This document shows positions 12,001-21,493 of a DNA stretch of 64,000 bases, in pieces; position 1 is the first letter of the stretch, and the number at the start of each line of letters is the position of its first letter. The DNA comes from Lampris incognitus (taxonomy: Eukaryota; Chordata; Actinopteri; Lampriformes; Lampridae): the NCBI RefSeq assembly GCF_029633865.1, contig NC_079216.1, positions 64,661,329-64,725,328 on the forward strand, in the 5' to 3' direction. Below the pieces are notes generated by a model. That model made no database searches. It saw nothing but the letters and a program-made list of their open reading frames with translations, and was not told where the DNA came from. The translations under genes were made by a program, and so were the position numbers.

Positions 12001-15000
12001 GTGGCGCCCGGACAACTCTGAAAAACGATGCGGACGAGTGCACTGCGGGTGGTCAGCGAGTGAAGGCAAACACGGGAACGAGGTGGGGAGGAGGGTGAGA
12101 CGAGGACCGAAAAGTCCCTAACAACTGTAGCCTCCGGCACGCAGCGCAGCCGGAAATCCCCACAGCACGCTGCCGGAGACGCACACACAGGCGCTTACAT
12201 GCAAACACTTACATGCATAAGCATGGACACATACACACACATACAAACCGGTGTGCAGAACAAGCACAACACAGGTTAACAACTACATCCTATCTGCATA
12301 GATTTAGGCCCTCAGCATGGAGAAATACCAAAAAGCTTGCAGGCCAAAGAACTTTTGTCCTTTTTTTGAATTAATTATGTTCTCTGGGTATGATATATAT
12401 AATGCACAAAGCAGAAGCAGCTGGTTTTCTCTTCTTATTCGTTGGTTTTTTTTTCCCCTTTTGGTGTTGCACCTGTATGAAAACACGGCATACCTACCGA
12501 CTATCGTTCATATGACCTTCAGAGAGAAGACTTATTTACACTCAGCCCGTGCTCGTACCTGTAATGTTGGCACAGCTCCACGGACGACTCACATATGCTT
12601 TCATGGAGATCTCTGCCGTCTTCACAAACCCCTACAACCGATAAAGAAACACAAGTCCACACATCACTAATGCCCCTTTTCCACTGCATGGTACCGGCTC
12701 AACTCGACTCTACTCGACTCGCTTGACTTTTTGGAGATTTTGTTTTCCAGTGCAGATAGTATCCCCTCATGATCATTCGAGGGTGTGTTGACTAGTTTTT
12801 TTTTAAAGATTTTAATTTATATTTAAATAAATATACATGTATTTATATTTTATTTATTTATTTATAGAGGTATTTTCATGTCACCTTTTAGTATGGGCTC
12901 AGCTCACTTGGAACCTCAACGGAGGTGGCACCAAAAAAGGTACCTGGTACCAGGTACTATCCCTAACTTTTGCCCAATGGAGAACCAAAAAAGCGGGTGG
13001 AGCTGAGCTGAGTCGAGCCGGTACCATGCAGTGGACAAGGGGCATAAGATAGAAAGAAAGCCACTTTATTTTGCCATTGTATTCTTACAATGAATTTGTT
13101 TTCTGCTTTTAACCCATCCTATTGTACAGGAGCAGTGGGACGCTGCAGCGCCCAGGGACCACCTCCCAGTTCTTCTTCCCATTGCCTTGCTCAGGGGCAC
13201 AGGCAGGAGTATGAACCCTAACATGCATGTCTTTTGATGGTGGGAGGAAACCCACGCAGACATGGGGAGAACATACAAACTCCACACAGAAAGGACGTGG
13301 GGGGTTTGAACCCAGGACCTTCTTGCTGTGGGGCGACAGTGCCGTGCCGCCTCCAGCATGGTATTTATCTTACCGTTATCGACATTGTAAGAGGTTTTCA
13401 GCGTAAAAATTTAAGAGGCACACTGAGACCATGAAAATAAGAACATTTAATGAACGTGTCACTGAATACCATGTATACCACGCTCTCCAATTGTGCTAAA
13501 GTGTGAACTGTAACGTTCCCCCTCCTCTTCAGGTGAAGAGCTGTGAGAAAATGATGGGTGATTTGCCCCTCTTCCATTTCAGGCACAGGTTTTCAGCAAA
13601 AAAAAATTGAACAACTTTTCAGTTACGTGTGAGTTTAACCTGATTTTTTTTCCGTCAAATGTGGTAAATGTGATAAACCTACCCACCGGAATCCAATGAG
13701 TACAATTAGCACAAATAAAGATTACTGAAACGAAGAAAACATTCCAGACAGCGGTCAGAGACAATGACCCTTATCAACACGAGAAATATACTGGACCCTT
13801 TTGTCTAAAATGGCAGTTATGGGCAGCACAATGGCCCAGTGGTTAGCACTGTTGCCTCGCGGCAAGAAGGTCCTGGGTTCGAACCCCACGCCATCCCAGG
13901 TCAGCCAGTCAGCCAATTCTATTTGTATAGCCCAGTATCACAAATTAAAAATGTGCCTCAAGGGGCTTTACAGCAACACAACATCCTGTCCTTAGACCCT
14001 CGCATCGGCTAAGGAACAACTCCCTAAAAAACACTAAAAAAACAGGTCCTTTCTGTGTGGAGTTTGCACGCTCTCCCCGTGTCTGACATGACACAAAAGA
14101 CTTGTATGCTAGGGTTAATAATGTTGGGGTTGATACTGTCTGTATCCCTGAGCAAGGCATGGCTAAGAGAACTGGAGTTGGCCCTTGGGCGCCGCACATC
14201 GGCTGCCCACTGCTCCTAGCTACATGGCTAGGATGGGTGAAATGCAGAGGATGAATTTATCCATGGGGACTAATACACAGCGTAACTTCTTCTTCTTCTT
14301 CTTATGCTTAATGTGTTACTGGTATCAGTATACCTTGTCGGTGAAGGTGAGTGCACAGTATTTGTGTGAAACTCACCACAAACTTGCTGTCGGTGTCTCC
14401 CGGTATGCTGGCCAGCGTGACAACCAGGTCTTGAGGCAGCGCCAGACTAATCCTTTCTTCTCGTTTTCTTTCCAGGACCACAGCCTCACGGCAGTCTATA
14501 AACACAGCCAGTCTACTGGGCTCCAGACCAAGTGCCAGCTGAACCCAGTTTGCACCAGAGAAGGGGTTTCCCCCCGGCAAGTATACGCTACCGAGACCCC
14601 GAGCGCCTGGCCCAGCCTGGTAGTCCAAACGCAGCGTGTTACTGACAGTGGAGGAGAAGATCTGGAAAATCGTGGAGGACTTAGAGGAGAGAGACAGCAG
14701 GGTCGCTCTCGAGTCCGGTGCCTGACGCCCAACCAGGTGTACTCCCATGCTACCTTGCAGGGTGGAGAAGAGGAAGTGGGAGTATTCTCGAGGCAGGGTC
14801 AGGTGAGGTGCCTTGGAACGGAGTTTATATACGGAAGTCCCAGATGTCTCGCCCTGCAATCTGGACACACCTTTTATTGGGTGGGACATGTTTAGCGCAG
14901 CCAGAAGGTCAATCACTAGGGGACAGATAAAACACAAATCAGAGAATATACGACACACACACACACACACACACACATCCATGACCATTCATCCATATGT

Positions 15001-15145
15001 GTTTGGATAAATGTACTGGGTCATCCATCCATTATCCGAACCGCTTATCCTGCTTTCAGGGTCGCGGGGATGCTGGAGCCTATCCCAGCAGTCATTGGGC
15101 GGCAGGCGGTGAGACACCCTGCACAGGCCGCCAGGCCATCACACA

Positions 15146-15220
<75 letters not shown>

Positions 15221-16039
15221 ATACCTAAGGGCAATTTGGTTCAGCCGATTCACCTGACCTACATGTGTTTGGACCGTGGGAGGAAACTGGAGCCCCCAGA
15301 GGAAACCCACGCAGACACGGGGAGAACATGCAAACTCCACACAGAGGACGACCCCGGATGACCCCCCGGGGTTGGACCACCCCGGGCCTCGAACCCAGGA
15401 CCTTGTTGCTGCGAGGCGACCGCGCCGCATACTGGGTCATACCCCCCATCCAATGTTCAAGAGGGTGATTTCTGTGTCACGGTGAGTTCGAGTCTGTGCG
15501 AGAGTGGACCAGAATGAAGCCATTCATTAGGGCCTTCACACATGAGCGCCTCAGTGAGCTCAGACAGGACACCGGGGCATTACACAACACCTCTCGGCCA
15601 TCATGATAGGTCTGACCCGTCTGCACGTTAGTGCTACACAGGCTTTGTAAGAAACTCCCAGGTCTTAAAAAGAAAGAAAAGAAGAAGAAGAAGAAGAAGA
15701 GATGCCTCTTCACCGTTGGGCGCTGCAAAACGACACGGGGGGGACTATTTTCCTCATAACGTGGCAAACCTCAAGACGAGGAAAAGTTGGTCAGAAGGTG
15801 CAAAGGTAAAGGTTGCGCGCATTTCAACGAAAACCTGCAAAGCGATGGGAGATAAGCAAGGTCAGCATCGCCTGCGCGTGCGCAGCGCCTCTGAACAACG
15901 CGCCCCGCGCGCGCGCGCGCGTCTACCTACCGTTGTGGTGGCTCGGGGTAGGTTGACTCCGCACGGACAGCGGCGCGCTCCGGAGCGCGAGCAGACTCAG
16001 CTCCACGAGCAGCAGAGTCCCCAGTCCGCCGGTCCCCAT
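1..16039 (-). CDS. Secreted TSPN-VWC-EGF-Kunitz-tyrosinase-fold multidomain protein (3' end outside window)
   Basis: Nine minus-strand exons join in phase: 15931-16039, 14377-14915, 12559-12631, 11242-11531, 7695-7836, 7366-7493, 1508-2225, 983-1302 and 1-831 (open at the window edge), giving at least 1050 residues. The order is: signal peptide (residues 1-25), thrombospondin-N/LamG-like domain (about 37-240), a linker with a short coiled coil (about 315-337), VWC domain (340-384), EGF domain (385-420), Kunitz domain (429-481, six cysteines), a cysteine-rich VWC-like stretch, tyrosinase fold (about 640-900) and xxG(Y/F)(D/N) pentapeptide repeats. The N-terminal order resembles NELL proteins; the C-terminal half does not. 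The start ATG is followed by a leucine-rich signal core, and a GTAGGT donor closes exon 1. Seen: domains, phases and splice sites. Inferred: an extracellular matrix role. I cannot give a gene name. The donor of the 983-1302 exon (GTTTGA) is weak. Confidence 0.85.
1508..2225 (-). CDS. Exon 7: Kunitz domain, cysteine-rich VWC-like region, start of tyrosinase fold
   Basis: The acceptor at 2226 has a long pyrimidine tract ending CCTCTAG. The exon begins ACWEPKPEKKC and carries a full Kunitz pattern with six cysteines and the RRWAFN and GNNNFLSFNAC signatures. After a linker comes a cysteine-rich stretch with SCGEGCGCGC and CEKCVCTHGGKVEC, then the tyrosinase opening RKEIRDLTLRERKLYQRAIR. The donor is GTACAA. 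Exon 8 continues with FLPWHRYFL, the conserved CuA block. Confidence 0.85.
2765..4399 (+). mobile_element. Tc1/mariner transposon with IR/DR ends, 1.6 kb
   Basis: The element has near-identical terminal inverted repeats of about 220 bp (2765-2982 and 4183-4399), each beginning CAGTGCATC. The AAGTATTCACACCC motif occurs at both the outer and the inner end of each arm, which is the IR/DR layout of the Sleeping Beauty group. The left flank is TA; the right flank is AA, so one copy of the TA target duplication has mutated. It lies in intron 6 of the tyrosinase-fold gene. The arms are still very similar, suggesting a fairly recent insertion. Confidence 0.95.
3161..4150 (+). pseudogene. Tc1-like transposase with a premature stop
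   Basis: The reading frame opens MKSKELSVALQDRIV and has paired-like helix-turn-helix DNA-binding halves (residues 1-120), the GRPAKLS linker and a DDE catalytic domain: LWSDETK, HDNDPKHTAK and SPDLNPSEHLW, so all three acidic residues are present. A TAG at residue 290 (after DLKIAV) cuts the usual ~340-residue protein. The same frame continues to about 4150 with RCSPSNLTELE, so the gene is probably dead but only lightly damaged. Confidence 0.9.
4440..5319. other. AT-rich intronic DNA, no gene seen
   Basis: The stretch holds long A and T tracts (around 4645-4690 and 4985-5000) and no exon or clear repeat boundary that I can support. It lies in intron 6 of the minus-strand tyrosinase-fold gene. 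Confidence 0.5.
5320..6235 (+). mobile_element. tRNA-derived SINE (family 1), split by a MITE
   Basis: This SINE has RNA polymerase III box-A-like (ATGACGGTCTA) and box-B-like (GGTTCGAAT) motifs, a central conserved body and an A-rich tail. It is flanked by a degenerate duplication of about 11 bp (CTGGAATGTTT left, TTGGAATGTTC right). A MITE at 5421-5887 interrupts it. Further copies in the window are at 30716, 31509, 36513, 36916 and 39490. Confidence 0.85.
5421..5887. mobile_element. Non-autonomous DNA element (CCCAGAT termini) nested in a SINE
   Basis: The ends are CCCAGATAGCA and ATCTGGG in inverse orientation, and the element interrupts the SINE exactly between CCCTA and TACAGACAC, giving a TA target duplication (5419-5420 and 5888-5889). 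Comparison with intact SINE copies fixes the boundaries. Related copies lie at 20466-21117 and 23222-23649. No coding capacity is seen. TA duplication fits a Tc1/mariner-type mover, but the autonomous partner is unknown. Confidence 0.8.
6362..6720 (-). mobile_element. tRNA-derived SINE (family 2, GGAT tail), full length
   Basis: Read on the minus strand it begins GGCATGGTGGTGCTGTGGTTAG, has a box-B-like GGGTTCGAACCC, the widespread fish segment TGTGTGGAGTTTGC-like body, and a 3' part ending GCGGCTTGGATAATGGATGG with a (GGAT)n tail. Other copies or fragments are at 10689-10815, 15020-15430, 24219-24345, 35733-35960 and 54395-54525. Confidence 0.8.
7366..7836 (-). CDS. Exons 5 and 6: VWC domain and EGF-like domain
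   Basis: Exon 7695-7836 (acceptor GTGCAG, donor GTGAGC) encodes a VWC-type pattern, including GCECVRRHCVWEG and ICTCTSGKVTCE. Exon 7366-7493 (acceptor CTCTCCCAG, donor GTACCT) encodes one EGF domain: DPCLSTPCHNGGVC, then GFRCSCPPNTKGPVC. Phases agree on both sides: phase 1 into the EGF exon, phase 0 into the Kunitz exon. Both exons are too short to stand out as ORFs and were found by domain pattern. Confidence 0.8.
7888..8381. repeat. (TATCA)n pentanucleotide array, about 490 bp
   Basis: A long run of TATCA/ATATC units with variants (TGTCA, CGTCA, ACGTATCA). The open frames across it, which read as endless HIISYHI, are artefacts of the repeat. It lies directly beside the VWC exon (7695-7836) of the tyrosinase-fold gene. 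Confidence 0.95.
8788..9440 (-). repeat. Unclassified interspersed repeat X (with nested tRNA-like element)
   Basis: It shares a head (ATCAGGAATCAGGAACAC), a middle (CAGCAGTGCAACAC-like, then GGGCTAGCAGTTAGCTTAGC) and a GC-rich end containing the sequence complementary to AAGATGGCGGC with copies at 19350-20230, 20524-20748 (partial) and 40205-40850. The GC-rich end carries YY1- and ETS-type motifs. No protein frame is seen. A small tRNA-like element sits inside at 8926-9050. Confidence 0.6.
8926..9050 (+). mobile_element. Small tRNA-like element, TGTAA...TTACA ends, copy 1
   Basis: It begins TGTAAGCGGG and ends GTTTACA, flanked on both sides by CTAA. Its complement contains a tRNA-like promoter pair: TAGCCGAGCGG (box A) and GTATCGAATCCCGC (box-B-like). 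It is nested in repeat X. Copies 2-4 are at 9795-9957, 10257-10363 and 18902-19038. Confidence 0.7.
9795..9957 (-). mobile_element. Small tRNA-like element, copy 2 (with internal duplication)
   Basis: Same family as 8926-9050 in the opposite orientation, starting TGTAAACTACTAATAAG and ending CCGGTTACA. A segment of about 28 bp containing AGCTAACGGGTCTGACCC is present twice in tandem. The flanking 4-mers do not match, unlike in the other three copies. Confidence 0.7.
10257..10363 (-). mobile_element. Small tRNA-like element, copy 3
   Basis: It runs from TGTAAACTACTAATAAG to CCGGTTACA with CTAC directly repeated on both sides (10253-10256 and 10364-10367). The CGTTAGC-containing part near its left end is shorter than in other copies. 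Confidence 0.75.
10413..10653. mobile_element. hAT-type palindromic MITE (CAGTGTTTCTCAACCC ends), copy 1
   Basis: The two ends are long inverted repeats (CAGTGTTTCTCAACCCAGTC against its complement) around an AT-richer core of about 240 bp. Flanks CTTTAGT and CTTTAGAT are an imperfect 8-bp-type target duplication. Copies at 25262-25505 and 56629-56870 have clearer 8-bp duplications. Confidence 0.85.
12671..13044. mobile_element. PIF/Harbinger-type MITE, copy 1
   Basis: Inverted ends TGCCCCTTTTCCACTGCATG and its complement flank a 374-bp element with TAA duplicated at both sides (12668-12670, 13045-13047), the 3-bp TWA duplication typical of PIF/Harbinger. A second copy is at 43715-44101 with TTA on both sides. 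Confidence 0.8.
13053..13357 (-). mobile_element. tRNA-derived SINE (family 2, variant tail)
   Basis: A minus-strand copy with the box-B-like GGGTTCAAACCC and the 3' variant ending in a sequence complementary to CACTTTATTTTGCCATTG instead of the GGAT tail. It sits directly after the Harbinger-type MITE. Confidence 0.75.
13824..14282 (+). mobile_element. tRNA-derived SINE (family 2, variant tail) with an insert
   Basis: The SINE starts GGCAGCACAATGGCCCAGTG and continues past GGTTCGAACCCC; at about 13903-14041 it is interrupted by another fish repeat (the family with GCCTCAAGGGGCTTTACAGC, seen also at 44400-44515 and 52720-52905), then resumes with GTCCTTTCTGTGTGGAG. Confidence 0.65.
14377..14915 (-). 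CDS. Exon 2: thrombospondin-N-terminal (LamG-like) domain
   Basis: This 539-bp exon lies between a CCCCTAG acceptor and a GTGAGT donor. It encodes a domain starting VIDLLAALN, the hallmark opening of TSPN domains (compare the LLDLL starts in NELL and thrombospondins), with the GANWVQLALGLE and LAVFIDCREA strands. Exon 3 (12559-12631) gives the final strand (FVKTAEISMKAY followed by RPWSCAN). TSPN domains usually bind heparan sulfate or calcium; whether this one does is not visible here. Confidence 0.8.
15020..15430 (-). mobile_element. tRNA-derived SINE (family 2) with expanded CA array
   Basis: A nearly full copy on the minus strand (GGTTCGAGGC box-B-like at its head, ATAATGGATGG tail). A (CA)n run at 15143-15220 has grown inside it at the site where other copies carry a short GT run. 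It lies in intron 1 of the tyrosinase-fold gene. Confidence 0.8.
15931..16039 (-). CDS. Exon 1: signal peptide of the tyrosinase-fold protein
   Basis: The ATG at 16039 opens a 36-codon exon whose first 25 residues form a typical signal peptide (MGTGGLGTLLLVELSLLALR and on). The exon ends in phase 1 at a GTAGGT donor. The next exon supplies two bases to make a valine codon, so the N-terminus runs directly into the LamG-like domain. Upstream DNA (16040-16620) is CpG-rich, as expected for a promoter. Confidence 0.8.
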
Positions 16040-16620
16040 TCTGCACACGCCGCAAAGGAAAACCTGCACACGCGCGCACACGCACACACGCACACACACA
16101 CGCACACAACCCCTGTCTCGCTGCTGAACGAGGATCCTCGTTTACATCGTTTACAGACCCCTTTCGTTAAAATAATCATTAAAAAAAAGAGAAGGTCTCG
16201 TCCCGACCAACGCGCAACACGACTTCCCAAATGTTTCTATTCATTCCGAGAGGAGTTTTTTTTACCCCCCCCTCCTCTCTCTCTCTCTTCCCCTCCTCCC
16301 TCCCTCCCCTCCCCTCCCTCCCCCTGTCAGAGAGAAAACACGAAACATCTGGATACACGCGGGGTCACAAAGGGAGCGTCACTTCTTTGCGCGCGCGCGC
16401 GCGCACACATATTGGGAGGGGGGGCGGGCGCGCGCCGGCTTTCGCTCGTGCGGATGGATTTGAATGGTTTTCTCGTTTTTCGTGAGATACTCCCCCCTCC
16501 CCCCCGTAGTGGCCGGATCATGACGTTAATTATTATTATTATTAAAAAAAACAACAACAGGCGGACAGATACTTCAGGTGCGCGCGGCACTCTGCGCGTG
16601 CGTGGCTCGCTCCCTTTCGG
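16040..16620 (-). promoter_or_regulatory. CpG-rich probable promoter of the tyrosinase-fold gene
   Basis: Immediately upstream of the ATG at 16039, read on the minus strand, this stretch has many CpG sites, CG alternating runs (16391-16404) and pyrimidine tracts. No TATA box is placed convincingly. It is called from position and composition only. Confidence 0.4.
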
Positions 16621-16699
16621 CCCCTAATGGCTCTTTTGGATCCCCTGCTGTACCGAATCTTCCCTCGGTTTTCTTTTCTTCCCCTTGGGTCCCCTTTTT

Positions 16700-17110
16700 T
16701 TTGTTTGCATAAAAAAAAAACCCTCTGCTTCTCCACCCTTCAGTGTTCACAGTGGCGTTGATTCCTGAAGACCCTCGTGCGGTACTCAACTAAAACCTGG
16801 TCCGGAGCCTGGAGGGGAGCCATAATGGAGCGGCTCGGTGTGTCGTGCGTGAGTGTGTGCGTGAGTGTGTGTGTGTGTGTGTGTAACAGAGGGTGGTGGT
16901 GGTGGTGGTGGTGGTCATGTTTCACTGCATTTGAGACAGCCATGGTGTATGTCAATGCGCTCAGTCTTGTTTCCATAACTCCTCACCCCCCTCCCCCTCC
17001 TCCCCCCCCGCATGTCGCCTTATACAACTCAGCTTTGCTTGTCTTGTTTGTGTAATGTTCTCAGTGCACCCACATATATGTAGGATTGCTGTGACACGGT
17101 CTACGCACAC

Positions 17111-17150
<40 letters not shown>

Positions 17151-18897
17151 CAATTTGGGGCACGTTTGGCTTGAAAATTTGAAAAAAAAAAAAATTCTTT
17201 AAAATCTGTTTTTTTCCCCCAAAAGCTCTGTTAAGTGGTGTGGAACAACTATCTTAATGTAGCTTTGATCGTCCTACAAAAGAAGTGTGACGTCATAATG
17301 CTTTTTTCAAAGTTGCAACATGTGACGTCATGACACGTGATGGTCATGACCGTTTTCACTGTTCGGAGAAAAAGGGGGCCAAGTCTTAGACTCGCTAAGC
17401 TAACTTGTTAGCTAGCATACAATGTACAATGGATATAGGTGAATAAAGTGAAGTTTCTTATTTCTGAGCTAAAATACTCAGCTAGTAACGTGTGTGGTAA
17501 TGAGGCCTAATAACCATCCTGTCAGACCAGGACACATAAAGCTTATCATTACATTTGTGACATGAAAACCTCACGCTTCTGCCACGGCTGCTCACGCGCC
17601 TCTGGCACTTCTCGTTTCCATGGCAACCGCGTTACGTTATTGCTCTAAAATGTTGGGTGTGATGTAATGACAGATGCATGAGGGACAGCTGTGTTCAACT
17701 ATAAAAATGTGCAAACTGCACATCCACACGAATTTGAAATGTGTCTTTTTAAACTATTATGAGAAAATGCAAAGCAATTAAGGAGTTAATCAATACGTTA
17801 ATGAATTTGACCACTTTTATTACTTTATTATAGAGGGGGAAGTTAAAAGGTCTGGGTTGGGGACAAGCCCAAAGCAGTGAAATTCTGGCACATTTGAATT
17901 TTCAACATACTGATCAAGTATTAAAATGTCATCACCGAGACACAAGTATTTTTTTCACAGCTAACACAGCCTAACTCTAATAAATACAATAACTGGTTTT
18001 TTAAATGTGTGTGTTTTTTTAATCTACCCTGTGGATAGAAAAACTCTCTTAACTGAAGAATCACCCACATGTGCACATATCCACTGAACAAGAGATCTAT
18101 GCATGCATGCTTTTTGTCAACATTGTGAGTTTGTTTGATGATAGGCAGTTCCACGTGTTTTGTTTAATGGCGGAGCCAGACAAAGTCCTTATCATCCTGA
18201 TGCCCTGATGGAATGGTGTGTGATTGTACTGTTCCCTTTTGCAGAGACGCCAACAATTTTTTGGGGGGGGGCTTTATCCCCCCTTTAGAAAGTCAGTAAC
18301 TATTTTTTGGGGGGGGCTTTATCCCCCCCCTTTACACAGTCAGTGATAATATCTCTAAGAGGGAGCCGAGCTCGACTCAAATCTGCAGCAGTTCACCAGG
18401 GAGAATGAGATGCCGTGACATCGCACATCTAAAGAACACCTGATTTTAGATCAGACTCTCCCAGCTCCCCCCCCCCCATGCCAAACCAATTGTTTTGCAT
18501 GACTCATGCCTGCTACTCTGTAATAAGGACACTTCTCCCACAGTGTCGGGTATTCCCCCCCCCCCCACACACATTCCAAGTTCCTTGGGATAATGGGATA
18601 TCATTGCTCCTCTAATGTAAGATGCAGACAGATAAGGGGGTTTAATGGAATTGCTCTTGGAAGTGTGTTGGAATAATCCAGGGAGCGGTTTTAATATAAA
18701 TGCTAAACGAGGAGTGACGTGAAAGAGTTGTGGGGATTCCCCCTCATTAGTTTTGGGCTCCGCCACTGGGTTGTGGTGGAGAACGAGTCGGCCTCCCTGC
18801 TGCTTTTGACTCGCCATGCTTTATCTACGCATCTTGCTGGAACAATGCCGGAGGGACAGGATGCCATCGCACCCATTTGAACTAATTAGCCTCGATC
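16700..18897. other. Intergenic DNA, no gene seen
   Basis: It contains GT, GGT and CA runs (16862-16915, 17103-17148), AT-rich DNA, and a tandem duplication of a palindromic G-tract unit at 18251-18342. No exon could be supported on either strand. Confidence 0.5.
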
Positions 18898-18901
18898 CTA
18901 G

Positions 18902-19038
18902 TGTAAGCGGTTATTTTGTTGCCCGGTGCGGGATTCGATAGGAGGTGTACTGTACCACAAGGCGACGTCACTAACCGCTCGGCTACAGGGTCAGACCCGT
19001 TAGCTAGGGGGGCTAACGTGTCCTAATAGTAGTTTACA
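18902..19038 (+). mobile_element. Small tRNA-like element, copy 4
   Basis: It begins TGTAAGCGGTTATTTTG and ends AGTAGTTTACA, with CTAG directly repeated at both flanks (18898-18901 and 19039-19042). It has the same inner tRNA-like boxes on the minus strand as the other copies. Confidence 0.75.
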
Positions 19039-19349
19039 CTAGTGAACTAGAAACACCAACTGCGCATTAGACGGAAACTGATTCATATGAGATAGAAGGA
19101 GACCTAAATTTAATTAAACTCCTTGAATTTAAATCAAACATTAGCCTTCACAGACACACCGGCACGCGACACGTTGACCGCGCGCATACACACGCACGTG
19201 CACGCACGCGCGCCAACGCGCGCGCGCGTGCACACATACACACAAATTAGGATGAATAACATAATTCTGTAGTCCAATTTGTGAACATAAAAAAAAAACA
19301 AAGTTGAAAACGTAAAAACTACGACGTTTATTCTAGGCCAAAGGGATGC

Positions 19350-20230
19350 TCTGTAACCAAAGTAAACCAACCAAACCGGAAACGGCAAGCCGCTTCCGGT
19401 GTGGGAAGATGGCGGCCTCGCCCAGAACCGTCCATGACGTGGCTTTGTCCACGTCTAAGTCTGTGGCTTCGTTTGATGGCTGGGAGAGCCTGGTCTGCTC
19501 GGTGCTGTGGGCCCAGGGACCACGGCCCTGCCCGGAGCTGTGCCCGAAGAGGAAACGCTGAAGGCGGTCTGAAAGGAGGCGGAAGCTGGGCGGGCTAAGC
19601 TAACTGCTAGCCCATGCAGACCGGCAGTTCCGACGGTCAACCTGGCTGCCGTTCCTTCTTATGTGTTAGTTTGGGTATGTGTGTTAGTTTAGACATATGT
19701 GTTATTTTGGATATGTGTATTAGTTTGGGTATATGTGTTTAGTTTGGGTATGTGTGTTTAGTTTGGATATGTGTTAGTTTGGGTATACGTGTTAGTTTGG
19801 GTATAGGTGTTAGTTTGGGTATAGGTGTTAGTTTGGATATGTGTGTTAGTTTGGGTGTAGGTGTTAGTTTGGGTATAGGTGTTAGTTTGGGTATAGGTGT
19901 TAGTTTGGGTATAGGTGTTAGTTTGGATATGTGTGTTAGTTTGGGTATACGTGTCTCTTGTAGTTTTTGGATGTGTCTTTGTGTTGCCCTGCTGTGGGCG
20001 GGGGGGGGGGGACGATATTTCGTTTCTGTTGTCAGAGTTGAATTGTGCAGCGATTCTGGCGTGCATACCCAGTGCTAGACCGCCACACAGTACCCGTATG
20101 TACTCATGAGGTTTGCCTGTGTTAATACAAAATTAAAGATTTACTTCTACAGTTAAGAGCACACATTTCATATATGTCAACAGTTTCATTTCATGGAAAA
20201 TGATAAATAAAGTGTTCCTGATTCCTGAAA
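19350..20230 (+). repeat. Repeat X copy with 18-bp minisatellite
   Basis: This copy is in the opposite orientation to 8788-9440. It opens with CTTCCGGTGTGGGAAGATGG (adjacent ETS- and YY1-type sites) and ends at GTTCCTGATTCCTG. Between about 19665 and 19955 an 18-bp unit (GGTGTTAGTTTGGGTATA) has expanded in tandem. Confidence 0.6.
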
Positions 20231-20465
20231 AACAAAAAACAAAACAATTGTATGTACGTCCCCTTATTAGCTGCCCTGATTTTTAAGCGTTCACTTGGGT
20301 CCCCAATCACCAGTGAGGACAGCATCTCTGCATTTGGTTGCAAATGCGATCTAATGGAAACAGGAAAATAACAACATTTTGTGCACCAAGGTGTTTTCTT
20401 CAGGAGAAAAAGTAAACTAAGACCTGTATTAACAGTGTGGTTGTGTCCTCAAGCACATCATCAGT

Positions 20466-21117
20466 CCCAGCTAGCCTCCGGATGTGGGCCACTTCAGGCA
20501 GTGATCCCGCATTGATGGCCTTCATCACAATTTCCTGAATGGACTGTTGTTGACTGTTTGTTTGTTTTTTGCTTTGTTCTCTCCGTTTTTGTATGTTTTT
20601 GGTGGTGTCGTTTTCTTTTGGATATGTTTTTGTTTTTGGTCTTTTGTGTTACACTGCTGTGGCCGGTGAGAAATGGAATTTTGTCTCTTTTGTGTATGAA
20701 AATATACGATTGAAATAATAATACATTCTTTCTGATTTCTGATTTCTTCTGGCCCTGACAAAATGGATGTGAGCCTGAAGTGGCCCACATGTATAATAGC
20801 AAATATGGCCCAAATATGCCAAATCAAACATGGGCCTTTTTTTGGCAAAGATGCGGTGCTCTGGGCAACATGTAATCTGGATGTGACCCTGAAGTGGCCC
20901 GTGTGGTAAATAGTGAATATGGCCCAAATATCACAAAACAAATATGGGCCACCTTTGGCAAATATGTGGCACATGCAGCATTGTTATGGCTTGGTTCTGG
21001 CCCTGATCTGAAAAATGGGAGCGGACCGCCCAAGTGCCATCATTCCGCATGGTATGTGGGCCGGATGAAAGTGTCAGTGTGGGACGGGTCCAGCCCACAG
21101 CAATTTTGCTATCTGGG
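20466..21117. mobile_element. CCCAGAT-ended MITE, copy 2, carrying a fragment of repeat X
   Basis: The element runs from CCCAGCTAGCCTCCGG to GCTATCTGGG. About 225 bp (20524-20748), matching the 3' part of repeat X, interrupts it between GGCCTTC and TTCTTCTGGCCC, so repeat X moved after this MITE. Confidence 0.7.
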
Positions 21118-21493
21118 TGTGGATAACATCTCTTCACAGTGCAAAGCGCTTTGCCCACAATGCAATCCCCAAGGGAGCTCTGTGCACAGCTCAGATCACC
21201 ACATTAGCTCTTTTACATTATTACATGAAGATTGTTGTGATTGGAGCAAATAAAGCTACTCTGTGATTTAGTATGTGGAGTGAAATGTCACGACTGGTAC
21301 TACTTTACCTAACATAAAACAGATTTTCATTTTGACTTTGACTTTATTCACATGCTGTTTTGTTTTAGTCCATTATGGTTCATAAGGGGCATCCTGTCCC
21401 TCCGCTTGGATGGCAGCAAATGTTGCTCCAAAACCTGTATGTACCTTTCAGCATTAATGGTGCCTTCACAGATGTGCAAGTTACCCATACCAT

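Noticed and set aside
12559-12631. Kazal-like reading (VCEDGRDLHESICESS) of this exon in another frame
   Set aside because: Its phases do not fit exons 2 and 4, while the frame FVKTAEISMKAY fits both and completes the LamG-like fold.
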